Source: Diogma glabrata
Taxonomy: Eukaryota > Arthropoda > Insecta > Diptera > Cylindrotomidae
DNA length: 64,000 nt
Reading direction: 5' to 3'
NCBI GenBank assembly: GCA_963693315.1
Contig: OY856186.1
Coordinates: 285,902,492 to 285,966,491 of the forward strand
The notes below the pieces were generated by a model. The model made no database searches. It saw only the letters and a program-made list of their open reading frames with translations, and was not told the origin of the DNA. This document shows, piece by piece, positions 32,054 through 44,334 of the stretch. The first letter of the stretch is position 1; every line of letters begins with the position of its first letter. The position numbers were made by a program, and so were the translations under genes.

Positions 32054-34154
32054 TAAACTGACCAGAAGTCCCACGCTGCGAGAAAATGTCACACATTTCA
32101 TTGCATTGTCCCACGGAGAAATCTGTCCCACGAAGCGTCCCACGAAACAAATATTTCCACCACATTTGCCAACATTATCAAAATAATTAAAAAACCTTAT
32201 ATCTACCTACGTACAGTTTGCACAATATCTTAGTCAAAGCAATGGCTTCACAGCTTTTTTTGCAGTTTGTATAATGTTATGTATATGTTGATTTAACCAT
32301 ATTGAAAGAACAAACCAATGCAATATTTTTTTTACTAAAATAATGTTTTAACTATAATTTTCTTAGAAATACTAAACTCAGTTGTTTCACTTCAATAATT
32401 TACATATCTTTTAATGTCTAATAGCTCTACCTCAGCGAAAAGGTTTCTTTGTTTATAGAAACATCTCCCCGGTGTATATACGAGAGATCGAAAGTATATT
32501 ATGAAAAATAAAATGCAAAATATTTTACTTAAAACGACGCAGTTTTCCATATAAATTCATAAACATTTAAATTTTTAAACCAGAGTTTACAATTTTCCTT
32601 TATTCGAGCACTCATTTCAATCCTTTGAAATAATATTCAAAAATTAAAATCTTAATAATTTAAATATCGTTCTTACTCGTAAGAGTAAAATTTTTGTTTT
32701 TTCGATTTTACTCCTTTGGAGCAAATTACATTTTCCTGTTCTTTCGTTCGATTTGCAAAAGAAGAAAATTAGTCACTCTACGTCATCCTTTATATTCATA
32801 TTTCTAACAATACATGAATAATTGAACGAACCATTCGAAGCATTTTACGTTGCAAAGTATCAAATTTGACGCAAAAATAAATGTTTTGAGTATTTGAAAG
32901 AAAATATTTATTTCAATTTAGGAGCAAGAATGATATTTTATTATTTTTACTCCTGTTTGTGAGAGTGTTATTTTTTTTTTAAGCAACGCACTCTGAAAAA
33001 ACAAAGTAAGGGAGTGGTATAGGTGGCGTTTCAAACTCTGTTTAAAACACACTTTAACTAGGTAGCTCAAAAGTAAAATTATCATTTTCTAATTTCTAAT
33101 TTTTTTTTCTTAATAAAGAACAAAGTAAGTATAAGTAAAGTAAACAGCATAAAAACTTGATAAATGGTATAGATTTGCAAAAGATAGAACGAGAGGTATA
33201 CTGTATACCTCTTATACTTACAGAATACAGAAAAGATATTAATTATTTAGTAAAATTAAAATAAATTGTTTCAATTGTTTTGCAGTCTTTACTTGTGTAA
33301 CAAAAGTTTTATAGTAGCTTAAGGTAAATTTATATTTTATACTAATTTTTAAAATTATATTTAAAAAGTTCTCCTGCAAATCAAGACGGATAGAAAACGT
33401 TAACGTAAATTCTTATACGATATTGAATTGGACTATCCTTTTATTAAAAAATCAAAATATAACGACGCAAAAGTTTAGTGTATTACCAGTCGGAGTGAAT
33501 TTGCAAATTAACAGTGGACATTATGAGATTAAAAGACATATAGATACAAATAAACATAAGAAAGCGTTGCTATAAGCTGCCAGCCCCAGTACCTTAAACA
33601 AGTTTTGTTGTTATTTTGTTGCAATTTGCGCTGATAACAGGAACACCAATTTTATTAGTGTCACGTCAAGGGGTGAAAATTTAAAAACAAGCTAAACTCG
33701 AATTTGAATTCCAGAGTGTATTGGGTATTTGATTCGCAGCCCATATTCTAAATAATGCAATAAGAAATGCTGCTGACATTTACTGTCTTTACTAAAAACG
33801 TTGAAGGAGTTCTGCGGCAAAAGTAATGTCGAACATAACCAATTTAGTGGATACAGTGAAACTCGCTGGCTGGCGGTAATGCCAGCACTAGAAAGAATTT
33901 AGAAAATGTACGAACCACTGCAAGCACATTTCCTAACGGTTGAATGTCCAATTAAAATAAATTTTTTTTTGAAGAATTAAATATTAAACAAATAGTAAAG
34001 GAAAGTAAATTTATGCACAATCTAGCTAGCACGCTAGCTAGCTAGCACGTTTTCACCGTCCCACTTTCTCGCAATAGAAATTCTAATTAGTTAGTATTTG
34101 GAAGAATGTTTGCATTTTGTCCCACATTTTAACGATTTGGCTCTGGTCAGTTTA
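32054..34154 (+). mobile_element. Nested hAT-like element with TAAACTGACCAG ends
   Basis: The ends are TAAACTGACCAGA / TCTGGTCAGTTTA, flanked by the perfect 6-bp repeat GGGTAG (32048-32053, 34155-34160). The interior has several gtcccac(g) words near both ends and holds the transposase remnant at 33516-34020. It lies inside the larger hAT element, so it is the younger of the two. Confidence 0.75.
33516..34020 (+). pseudogene. hAT transposase remnant (ETRWLAVMPALER type)
   Basis: Broken frames on the plus strand hold, in order: a BED/C2H2-like end with GHYEIKRHIDTNKHKKAL at 33516; AAHILNNAIRNAADI at 33736 in another frame; and from 33801 LKEFCGKSN, then SETRWLAVMPALERI, a stop, and KMYEPLQAHFLTVECPIKI. 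TRW-LxxxPALER followed by ECP is a familiar block in hAT-derived proteins of animals. Multiple stops and frame changes show it is dead. It would have been the DDE/RNase H-fold transposase of the nested element. Confidence 0.75.
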
Positions 34155-34359
34155 GGGTAGACATAACTCTTTCTCTCTGAGACAAATAAAGGAAAACAAA
34201 CAAACAAACAAAAAAACTATTCGACATAAGAGGAGTCACGTAGGGATTGCGTGGTGTTTTATGGTTCCTGGGGCTATGTGACTCATAAATTTTAAATCCC
34301 GGGATGCCCGGGATCTAAAAAATCGTATGGAAAAACCATCATTTTTTTCTATGCTGCAC

Positions 34360-34510
34360 GATCTGCTGTCGTTTACAAATTCACTTTCTGCTGAAACAAT
34401 CTTGATGCTTAAACAATGCAGAGATGATACTAAATTTAAAATTATTTTTAAAAAATGATGGGATTTTGCAGAAGTTTGCGGCATTCGCTTCGATGAAACA
34501 ACACCAGAGG
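34360..34510 (+). pseudogene. hAT (ZMYM1-like) transposase fragment
   Basis: In one plus frame: HDLLSFTNSLSAETILMLKQ, then CRDDTKFKIIFKK, a stop, then WDFAEVCGIRFDETTPED. This spacing resembles the C-terminal part of ZMYM1-like hAT transposases (…F…LY…A…LCE…I.P), from memory. It lies 180 bases from the right TIR of the outer hAT element, where the transposase C-terminus would be expected. Confidence 0.45.
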
Positions 34511-34700
34511 ACTAGCAGAGTAACCAATGTTGCTCAAAAGCGTTTTATTTTTATTTCTAAGTCGATGCATTTAAATGCTTTTAAATATATGTGTGTATAA
34601 AAATGTGTATGTTATGTTTTACGAAAAAAGTCTTTTTATGTCATTTAAATTCTCGCCCCCCCCCCCAAGATTTTGGTGAAATGACGCCACTGCTTATAAA

Positions 34701-35234
34701 TACTATACTTGACTGTTATGTTCTATTTTTCTAATTTAATTATAAATGATCGTTTATATTTTATAATAAACATCGTTTATAGAAAGAATACCATTTACTA
34801 CGAGCGATGAAAATTTTTCTGTTCGTGAACTTGCACAAAATGTTCAACCACGAAAAAATGGTGTTTCCATCTTTTGTAGTAAAATGTACTATTTTTTGAG
34901 AAGGATGATGGAAAATTTAAATATTTTATATATTTTCGCTTCTCATATTTTTTGTTTTATATTTTATCGACTTACCTATTTCTATTATTATATTATATAT
35001 TTTCCCTAATGTTATTTATTTGTTTTATAGTTGATTATGAACGAACCAAAAAAAATAAAATAAAATAAAACATTTCCTCCCCAAGAGAAAACATTTCGAA
35101 TCCCGTTTTTTTTTTCTTTTAGGACATTTTAGCTTTTTACGTATTTCGTAAATGTTGTTTGTATGTTTATTGCGAAGTTTGAAGGTTATACTAATTCAAC
35201 AGGTTACAACACAATACAACACAAATGATACACA
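34701..35234. other. AT-rich sequence, no gene seen
   Basis: An imperfect hairpin sits at about 34790-34890 (ccatttactacgagcgatga / cttttgtagtaaaatg). Nothing else is supported. Confidence 0.4.
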
Positions 35235-35556
35235 AATAAGTTCTTTTATCCTCTTCCAACTAATAATTCAACTTTATTTGTATGTTTTTTTCATAGTAAT
35301 ATTCATTTCTGTTTTCTAACCTATAGCATAATCAACTAAACCTATTGCGTTATGAAAATTTTCCTACAAAAAATTATATCATTATTCGATACTTTATGAT
35401 TGCATTAATCAAATTGTTTTGATTGTATTAAAATTATTTTTCAAACTACAATCACAATAGCTTTTCTATTTTTGGTTCTCAAAAATCAAATTTTAAGGAA
35501 AGTTCTCTTATTTTTTAGTTGAATTTAGTTGGTTGTTGTGGAATAGAATGCAATAA
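35235..35556 (+). repeat. Dispersed repeat copy B, empty site for the CACAGAG element
   Basis: This is related to 19560-19640 plus 23446-23570 with no insertion between 'tatttgtatgttttt' and 'ttatgaaaattttcct'. It is itself interrupted at 35557 by the Harbinger-like element and resumes at 37009. Confidence 0.6.
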
Positions 35557-37008
35557 AGGCGGCTCTACACGATGCTACGAACCTCTTCCAACGTTGGACG
35601 CTTGATGGTTAGACACATCGTGTGACTGTTGCTCGAACTACAAACGCCCAATGTCATACGTCCAACGTTGGCATTTGAATACGTTCGGGACATTGTCGGT
35701 ATTTTGACACAAGTCAAAGAGATTTTTTTTTGTAAATTGCTTTTGTTATACAATTTGTAACATTGCTACACGATGCGTCAAACATTTAAATATTAAATTT
35801 TGAAGATTTTTGTGTTAATTAATTTAAAGGGTCAGTGTTTTATTAAATTGTGTGTCAACAAGAGGTATGTTTTGTAATATATTTTAAAATTATTATTTTC
35901 AATGTAAATTTTGTCAATTATTTTTAATTTTGTTTTAATAAACAAATTTGTTTTGTAACAAAAAGAAAAGAAAAACAGTATTTTTGGATTTCGGTATCTT
36001 TAAAAATTCTATTTTTTCACATAATCAGTGTCTTGATTCGATTTTCCATCAACAGCAGATCCTTTGAAAAATGTATTAAAATGCGTACAAAAAACCGTTA
36101 ACGGTTATACGGCCAAAAACACATTCCCGCAAAAATTCATCTCCATTTCAGTGCATAAAATAGACCCTGAATTTAGGTTTTTAATGTATCAAATTCTAAT
36201 TTTTTTTTAATAATTGTCGAAGAAGTCGAAATGTTCAGAAGAATGATAGTTCTTTTTAGTTTTTGAAATTTAGATAATTTCATTATGCAAAGTATCTTAA
36301 GTTTGGGTAATATTACTAATTCAGAATTTTTCATTCATCATATGTAGTGTTCGGTCGTGCAATATCATAATAATTATCACGATATTTTACGTCAAATTTT
36401 TTTCTTTTAACTTCACTTCGTTGAATATTATGTCAAACCGGACCGAACAGTCAAAATATAAAAAGATGGATTTATACGTCAACCTTTATAGGCCACTTTT
36501 ATTTCAATTAATTTTAACACAAAAGATAAATTTAGCCCGAAAACCACAAATCAATTTTATCAAGAATAGTTATCACAAAAATGTAAGCATAAACAAAACA
36601 AAACCTAAAGCGTTAACAATTAAAATAAAATATTTTTATTGTCACCTGAATTCAAAACATTTTAACATTTAAAACCAGCAAAAAATCTGATTTTTTTCGT
36701 GATAAATGGCTGCGTATAGTACTTCGAAAAATCATGATTTTTTTTATCACGTTATCTCGACCGAACACTAGGATATTAATAATTTTAAACCATTTTAGAT
36801 CAATTTGATTAAAAAAACCACAACACTGATATTCAAAAAAATATTGGTGTGAACATTTATTTGACCAACGTTTGAATCAAATGTGTTGAATCAAACAATC
36901 GTCCCACCATGTAGAAGAACATTTGCCATATCAATCGTCGATTGTTTGACACAAACGTTGGAGGCAAACATTGGAATCAAACGTTCACCGCATCGTGTAG
37001 AGCCGGCT
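35557..37008. mobile_element. Harbinger-like MITE, TAA duplication
   Basis: The ends AGGCGGCTCTACACGATG and (reverse complement) AGCCGGCTCTACACGATG match at 17 of 18 bases. TAA flanks both sides (35554-35556, 37009-37011), the TWA target typical of PIF/Harbinger. Copy A near 24735 is the unoccupied site. Sub-terminal parts carry many aacgttgga/tccaacgtt words. No transposase was found; the small frame at 35565-35753 is the TIR region read through. Confidence 0.8.
36345..36770. mobile_element. TA-flanked MITE nested in the Harbinger-like MITE
   Basis: The ends TAGTGTTCGGTCG / CGACCGAACACTA can be read as an 11-bp TIR, GTGTTCGGTCG, with TA target duplication (mariner-type). The inner ends repeat a tatcacga(t)-type motif. 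The 83-codon frame at 36421-36672 has no motif and is Lys/Asn-rich by composition. Confidence 0.65.
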
Positions 37009-37408
37009 TAACAAAACAAAAAACATTGTAAACAAGAAAACTAAATTTGTTTCAATCATTTTCTTTTATGGTAGAATTTTTTTTCTTCTCAATTAGAACA
37101 TTTGCTGTTTTCAATGAGAATAAAAAGTTTCTATTTTATATATATGCTTATGTATCAGATTAGTTTAAGTAAAAAAAACAAATTACAAACAGATATCAAA
37201 CAAATTTTAAAAAGAAAATTAGCTACAAACAAACCAAACTACATCTACGCAATTTTGGAACGCCTTTATGAACGGAAAAATAATATCAAATTTATCACAG
37301 AACATGTGTATGACAATATATGATAAACAAACCTCGTCCATATCATACGTCATGCAATTGCTACGAAATATAATAGTTTATTTCTAAGAAAATAAATTAT
37401 TTTCTTCT
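37009..37408. repeat. Dispersed repeat copy B, end, and AT-rich flank
   Basis: The stretch 37015-37140 matches 24750-24870. The 73-codon frame at 37102-37323 has no recognisable product. Confidence 0.5.
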
Positions 37409-37680
37409 ATTCAAATTAGTGTTGCAAAACGTTACTTGAAACGTAACGCAAAAGCGAAATAACGAAATGAAATAGAGTTATTAGTAAGAATTGCTTCCAT
37501 AACGTTTTAGAAATTAAATTGCGTTACAATAACGTAAAACGTAACAATAACGTTAATATTTCATTTCGTTTTTTTGGATGACTTTTTGCACAATTATATG
37601 AAAATCAAAGTGCAAAAACGTTATAACATAACGAAATCTAATATTTTTCTGTTTCATAACGAAATAACGTACTGAAAAAA

Positions 37681-37953
<273 letters not shown>

Positions 37954-38929
37954 TAGACCGACCCAAAAACAACATGTTGATTTTTTTTGGGTGCTCAGGG
38001 CTAAACTCGTTAATTGGTCCATACTGAATATCCACACAAAAAATTGGGTCAATTGGTGCATCCAAGAGCCAGCGCTTTTGCATATAGTGAAACAAGATTC
38101 GAGATTTGACGGCTATAAATACTCATATCTCAAAAACGCTTAATGATACGAAAAAAAAGTTAAAGCAAGCTCACCTTATTTTGTGATTGTCTAACTTTCT
38201 TAGAACAAACTTTTTTTCTCAAAACAACAACCAAAAAGTTTTAGTGGAATTTTCTGAATTCGTTCTCAATTTTTCAAAAAGGCCTCATTGCCTCCAGTGA
38301 CATTTAGGAAAAAAAAGTTCCAAACAAAATATTAATATTTTTGCTAAACTAACATTTATTTAGAACATACTTATAACTTTTATTCAAAAATAAAAAAGTT
38401 TTAGAACAAAAGATCCATTATTTTAAGTATTTCTTCAAATTTTCAGTTTAGCTTAACAGTGTATTTCTAAAAATATACAAAATCTATTAAAACTAATTAA
38501 ACACAATATCATATTAATAAAAAAATTATTTGCCTTTAAAAATATTTGCAGAGTCACTTAGGAAAAACAACTATTATGGCAAGTGTCAGAATATGAGCAT
38601 CGATCAATGAATTCCTGACAGTGTAGTTTATCGAGAAAAATTTTTGAAAACCGGATTTCTACGGTTTGCTGTTAATTCGTTAGTATTCTCAAAATTTGGA
38701 TGCAATAACTAATTTTTTAAGAAGCAGTTCAAAAAATTTTAGCTATAAACTGTTAGAAGGTCTTGAAATTTGCATTTGCCTGTAGAGAACATTATTTAAT
38801 AATTCACTAAAATGTCCGTATCTTTTGATTTACTTAACCGAATTTCGTGATTTTATACTTGTTTAAAAGTTATTGAACTAATTAATATCAGCAAATTATT
38901 TTTGCACGTTTCAAATTTAGCAGCATAAT

Positions 38930-39912
38930 AGGGTGACTCAAAAATTAAATATAATATTTTGAAATAGGCAAAACAAAATATAATGTAAGAATGTTTAGAC
39001 AAAATATGAAATAGTGTTGAAATGAAAATTCAAGGTAATAAATCGACATGCTATTTAGCTGATTACTCCATACTTTGTTATAAATTGATGTGTTAAATGA
39101 TAATTCAACACATTTTTCATTTAGTTATTGGTGAAGTTATAGTTGCACTTATTTAGTTATCCAATATTCATGCAAGATTTCTGCAACAGAATTTTTTGTT
39201 GTTTTAAGGATTTTTTGTCGATAATTCTCTACATCTTGAAGGATGAACGGTTTCTGTTCTTCATCTTGACTTAAAATGTCTATTGTAGTCCGTCATTAAC
39301 TTTCCTCCCCGTTCTGCAACGTCATTTACGCATTACGACCACAATTCCTTTAATTTGCTGTTAAATGTTCAAATATTCTTCATTTGCTATCCAAGAATCT
39401 GGGTTTTCATACAAAAATTTTGCAATTTTTCGAAGATTACTTCAAAAAATATCTAGAATTTGTCGACACGAAAAAATTTAAATATATTTTATTCGGTACT
39501 AGTTTGAAAATATTTGCTTTCCTAGATGTCATGTGGGTTTGATTATGAAATTGTAACTTTTTCTCCATTGCTGTTTTGATATTGTTACTCTGTTACTGAT
39601 ATTGGTACCGCTCATTAGCTCTTCCGAGGAATCGAACCAACACGTAGTTATGTGTGGGCTTTGTGCCTCGATTGAAGTGGTGGGCGGTGCGTCTGGGGTG
39701 CGCTGCATCAGCTGGATTATTGGCATTTAGTTTTGTTTTGTTTTCTGCAAATTTCTCACAATTTGTTTTTCACTTATTATTTTGTTATTATTTCTTCATC
39801 TTATCATGAAATATTGGCATATGTCATATTTTGTAGTATGATAGGATTTTTTACTTAGTTATGCATTTTAAAATAAAACACAAAAAAATAAAATAAACAT
39901 TTTGATATATAT
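38930..39912 (+). other. Unassigned DNA upstream of the LINE ORF
   Basis: The 5' boundary of the LINE is not visible. A less AT-rich stretch (39590-39725) is open on the minus strand for 65 codons without a recognisable motif. It might be LINE 5' sequence or part of the host element. No ORF1 with zinc knuckles was found. Confidence 0.3.
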
Positions 39913-42900
39913 ATGGCAGTACAACCGAAAAAAAATAAGTCTGCAAGTGGTAAAGCAAATTTGCGCAATCCACCCGCCCATAAAGCGGCATGTCCACGGA
40001 ATTTGCAGGGACAAAACATATATGAATCAATAAAAAATTTTAAAATACATGTTCAAAACATCTGCGGATTGAACGCTAACCATGACCACGTGCAACATCA
40101 TCTTGAGCACGACAAACCGAACATTCTATTCCTTACAGAAACACAAGTTTCTGAAAATTTTCTCTTTATAGAATCGCTTAATTCCAAATATAGGCTCGAA
40201 TCAGCTTTCAAACTCCATCAGGGCGTATGCGCATTCATTCATGAGAGTGTTGCGTACACGCGCTTTCCAAATTTTGAACTACACGGTGACGGCTTCAATA
40301 CAATGGTTTTAAAGATTTGTCTTCCAGAAATGACTTTTTTTACAATAGCTTTATACCGGTCCCCCAACAAACGTAACCCAAACTTTTTTAATATACTGAC
40401 AAAAATTATGGACGAGATTAGAGCAAAGTCCCCTAATTGTGAAGTTATCGTTACCGGTGACTTCAACGTCCACAACAAATCATGGTTGGAATTCTCCAAA
40501 TCGACCGACGATGTTGACAATAGTGGAAAACTGGCAGAAATTTTTGCCGCGTCTCAGGGCCTATTCCAAATTGTAAAAAGCCCGACTTTCACTCACCGTA
40601 ATGGCGGTGATAATAGTTTTCTACTAGATCTCTATCTTACCACAATGCCAGATATTACGAGTGTCGATGTTGCGAAAGGTAGTATTGGAAATTCTGATCA
40701 TTATTTAATCTCATCAGTTATCAAAACTGATTTACTTAAAACTACAGCTCCCAAACCCCGTAAAATATTTCACTACTCAAAAATGGATAAGAGTGGTCTT
40801 CAAAATTTTTTCCATGGTTTCCCTTTCGACCGTCATTGTTTTTACACTGACAATGTAAATGTTTCTGCTCAAAACTTTACAGAAACCATCCAATTTGCTA
40901 TAAATAAATTTGTCCCTTTCTCCATAGTAAAACCCAAACAAAAATACTTGTATTCGAAAGCTGCCAAAACGGCACTTAGAAACAAACGTAGATCATTTAA
41001 TATTTGGATTCATAACAAAACTCCCACTAATCGATCCCAATATCTAAAGGCCAACAAAATATCTAATCAGATTATCTCAAACGAAAAGTCCGAAATTGAC
41101 AGAGCGAAAGCCTCAAAACTTACGTCTATGTCTGTTTCTGACAAGAGTTTCTACAGTGCCATTAATTCTTTAAATTCTGGTACAAAATTTTCTATTCCCC
41201 CTATTATTGATGGTGATTTAATCGTCAATGATCCCGCAAGAAAAGCTAACTTGTTCGCTGAACGCTTTGCTCTGAACTCCACTGTTTTGGAAACTCCTAA
41301 AGAAATACCCCAAATCCAGTCTTCAGGAGTTAATATGAATGAACTTCACTTCAAACCCAAAATAGTCGCTAAACTTTTAAAGGGGTTAAACATCAACAAA
41401 GCATCAGGAATGGACAATATTCCACCCATTATTTTAAAAACCTTTTCCAAAGAACTTGCACCAACTTTAACTAAAATATTCTACCAATCCTACAAATCTG
41501 GTATATTTCCCTCGTGCTGGAAGTTGGCAAATGTCCAGCCCGTCCCCAAAAAGGGACCAAGATCCGATATCTCAAATTATAGGCCAATAGCTTTACTATC
41601 GGTCCTATCCAAAGTCTATGAGCATTATATTAATACACATATTTCAAAATTTCTGGAAGAAAATCATTTAATATCCGACAGCCAATACGGTTTTCGAAAC
41701 AAAAGATCAACTACCGATCTATTAAACTATGTAGCGCATTGTTGGAACAGCATACTTGATAAAGGTGGTGAAACATACGTTATCGCTTTAGACATCTCCA
41801 AGGCATTCGATCGAGTCTGGCATGCCAACTTAATCAACAAGCTCGTTGCGTACGGTTTTCATCCCAATGTTGTGAAGCTGATTCAAAATTTTCTATCCGA
41901 CCGATACATTTCGGTAACCTTAGACGGATATTCTTCTGAGTCTAAACTAATTAACGCTGGTGTACCCCAAGGCTCAGTATTGTCCCCAACCCTATTTTTG
42001 ATTTATATCAACGAATTGTTGAAAATCACCAGCAACCCAATAAATAGTTTTGCAGATGATAGTACTCTGCACAAGTCGTTCGAGCCCCTTCCTTCAAAAG
42101 GTAAAATGCACGAACGAATTAATCCTGCCCGGAGAGACGCTGCCATAAACGTGAACAAAGACCTGAATAAAGTCGCCGACTGGGGTGACCAAAACCTGGT
42201 CAATTTCAACTCCACCAAAACACAGCTGTTGATTGTTTCCAGATTAAAGACCGAGTTCCCCAAAGATATTTTATTTAGTATGTGTGATGAACCAATAGGT
42301 GAATGTAAAAACATTCGTTTATTGGGTGTCACAGTTTCAAATGACCTACTCTGGAACGATCATGTAATGGCGATGGCAAAAAGTGCGTCTAAAAAACTCG
42401 GCCTCCTAAATAGATGCAAAAAATTTTTCACTCCATACCAATTGCTTCATGTTTATAAGTCCTATATTCGTCCCTGTATGGAGTACTGCTGTCAAGTTTG
42501 GGGTGCTGCCTCTGTTTCCATCTTGGCCCTCTTGGACTCTGTTCAAAAGCGAGCTATACGAATTGTAGGTGATCGAACTTTGACATCACAACTTGATTCC
42601 CTACAACATCGTCGCACTGTTGCTGACCTCGTTGTTTTTTACAAATATCGTCATCAGCAGTGCTCAGATGAAATCAGCGGCATCATGCCTCAAACTTATT
42701 CTTACCCCCGTTCCACTCGGCAATCGGCTGCCGCAACCAGTGAAACGGTAAAGATCCCGCGCTGTCATACTGGCAGATCGCAGAGAGACTTCTTTGTCCG
42801 AACTGCGTACAAATGGAATAGTTTGCCGGAACACTTAGTCTCAGGTGGCTTCAACCCACAGATGTTTAAAAAAAGCGTTAATCTACACCTCAGAACGCCA

Positions 42901-42936
42901 GTTGTTGTGGGACCCAGGTCTAGACCTAGGTCTTAA
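39913..42936 (+). CDS. LINE endonuclease/reverse transcriptase (X-element/BS-like ORF2), intact
   Basis: The frame is uninterrupted, 1007 residues, from ATG after tatatat. An APE-type endonuclease spans about 41-275: QNICGLN (48), TETQ (75), TGDFNVHNKSW (181) and SDHY (261). RT spans about 530-800: NYRPIALLS (555), YGFRNKRSTTDLL (592), ALDISKAFDRVWH (625; catalytic Asp), GVPQGSVLSPTLF (683) and FADDST (713; second catalytic site, Phe instead of the usual Tyr). The tail carries LLNRCKKFFTP, YIRPCMEYCCQVWG and RRTVADLVVFYKY, the C-terminal region of Jockey-like ORF2s. Role: nicks target DNA and copies its own RNA into it. It is followed by a 62-bp UTR and poly(A). It appears complete enough to be active, but ORF1 is absent and RNase H is not seen. 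Confidence 0.93.
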   Translation: MAVQPKKNKSASGKANLRNPPAHKAACPRNLQGQNIYESIKNFKIHVQNICGLNANHDHVQHHLEHDKPNILFLTETQVSENFLFIESLNSKYRLESAFKLHQGVCAFIHESVAYTRFPNFELHGDGFNTMVLKICLPEMTFFTIALYRSPNKRNPNFFNILTKIMDEIRAKSPNCEVIVTGDFNVHNKSWLEFSKSTDDVDNSGKLAEIFAASQGLFQIVKSPTFTHRNGGDNSFLLDLYLTTMPDITSVDVAKGSIGNSDHYLISSVIKTDLLKTTAPKPRKIFHYSKMDKSGLQNFFHGFPFDRHCFYTDNVNVSAQNFTETIQFAINKFVPFSIVKPKQKYLYSKAAKTALRNKRRSFNIWIHNKTPTNRSQYLKANKISNQIISNEKSEIDRAKASKLTSMSVSDKSFYSAINSLNSGTKFSIPPIIDGDLIVNDPARKANLFAERFALNSTVLETPKEIPQIQSSGVNMNELHFKPKIVAKLLKGLNINKASGMDNIPPIILKTFSKELAPTLTKIFYQSYKSGIFPSCWKLANVQPVPKKGPRSDISNYRPIALLSVLSKVYEHYINTHISKFLEENHLISDSQYGFRNKRSTTDLLNYVAHCWNSILDKGGETYVIALDISKAFDRVWHANLINKLVAYGFHPNVVKLIQNFLSDRYISVTLDGYSSESKLINAGVPQGSVLSPTLFLIYINELLKITSNPINSFADDSTLHKSFEPLPSKGKMHERINPARRDAAINVNKDLNKVADWGDQNLVNFNSTKTQLLIVSRLKTEFPKDILFSMCDEPIGECKNIRLLGVTVSNDLLWNDHVMAMAKSASKKLGLLNRCKKFFTPYQLLHVYKSYIRPCMEYCCQVWGAASVSILALLDSVQKRAIRIVGDRTLTSQLDSLQHRRTVADLVVFYKYRHQQCSDEISGIMPQTYSYPRSTRQSAAATSETVKIPRCHTGRSQRDFFVRTAYKWNSLPEHLVSGGFNPQMFKKSVNLHLRTPVVVGPRSRPRS

Positions 42937-42997
42937 AAGGTATTTATGTGTTGTTGTGACACATATTCTAAACCCTATTACACAACACATTTTATTT

Positions 42998-43022
42998 AAA
43001 AAAAAAAAAAAAAAAAAAAAAA
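42998..43022 (+). other. Poly(A) tail, LINE 3' end
   Basis: A run of 25 A follows cattttattt, 62 bases after the stop codon. It marks the 3' terminus of the retrotransposon. I found no clear target duplication: the following 'cctcggtcaaaatattc' was not located upstream. Confidence 0.8.
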
Positions 43023-44076
43023 CCTCGGTCAAAATATTCTAGACGTACTAGAATATCAGCTTTTGTCTACCTACTACTATTACCTTAGTGTGCTTTAAAA
43101 TTTGAAACGTGCAAAAATAATTTACTAAAATTACTTAGCTCAATACCTTTTAAACAATTATAAAATCACGAAATTCGGTTAAGTAAATCAAAAGATATGG
43201 ACATTTTAATAAATTATTAAATAATGTTCTCTACAGGCAAATGCAAATTTCAAGACCTTCTAACAGTTTATAGCTAAAATTTTTTGAACTGCTTCTTAAA
43301 AAATTAGTTTTTGCATCCATATTTTGAGAACACTATTGAATTAACAAAAAACCGTAGAAGTTCGACTTTCAAAAATTTTTCTCGATAAACTACACTGTCA
43401 GGAATGCATTGATCGATGCTCATATTCTGACACTTGCCATAATAGTTGTTTTTCCTAAGTGACTCTGCAAATATTTTTAAAGGCAAATAATTATTTTATT
43501 AATATGATATTGTTTTTAATTGATTTTAATAGATTTTGTATATTTTTAGAAATACACTGTTAAGCTATACTGAAAATTTGAAGAAAAACTTAAAATAATG
43601 GATCTTTTGTTCTAAAACTTTTTTATTTTTGAATAAAAGTTATAAGTATGTTCTAAATAAATGTTAGTTTATAGCAAAAATATTAATATTTTGTTTGGAA
43701 CTTTTTTTTCCTAAATGTCACTGGAGGCAATGAGGCCTTTTTGAAAAATTGAGAACGAATTCAGAAAATTCCACTAAAACTTTTTTGTTGTTATTCTGAG
43801 AAAAAAAAATTGTTCTAAGAAAGTTAGACAATTGCAATATAACGTGGCTTTGATTTAACTTTTTTTTCATATCATTAAGCGTTTTTGAGATATGAGTATT
43901 TACAGCTGAGAAATTTCGAATCTTGTTTTGCTATATGCAAAAGCGCTGGCTCTTGGATGCACCAATTGGGCCAATTTTTTGTGTGGATATTCAGTATGGA
44001 CCAATAAACGAATTTAGCCCTGAGCACCCAAAAAAAAACAACATTTTGCATTTCCATACAAAAATGGGTCGGTCTA

Positions 44077-44271
<195 letters not shown>

Positions 44272-44334
44272 GTTACAAAAACGAAACGTGTAGCGTTACG
44301 AATTTTGTTTTCGTTTTGCAACACTGATTCAAAT

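Larger units (their letters stand above)
30806..34692 (+). mobile_element. hAT element with CAGNGGCGTCA ends, decayed
   Basis: The left end CAGGGGCGTCAATT and the right end (reverse complement) CAGTGGCGTCATTT are hAT-type TIRs. The perfect 8-bp duplication CTTATAAA lies at 30798-30805 and 34693-34700. Both ends contain long G or C runs (30829-30840, 34658-34668). Near the right end is a transposase remnant (34360-34510). A second hAT element is inserted at 32054-34154. Confidence 0.9.

Noticed and set aside
39529..39726. Minus-strand 65-codon frame as LINE ORF1
   Set aside because: Wrong strand relative to ORF2 and poly(A), with no zinc knuckle or RRM motif.
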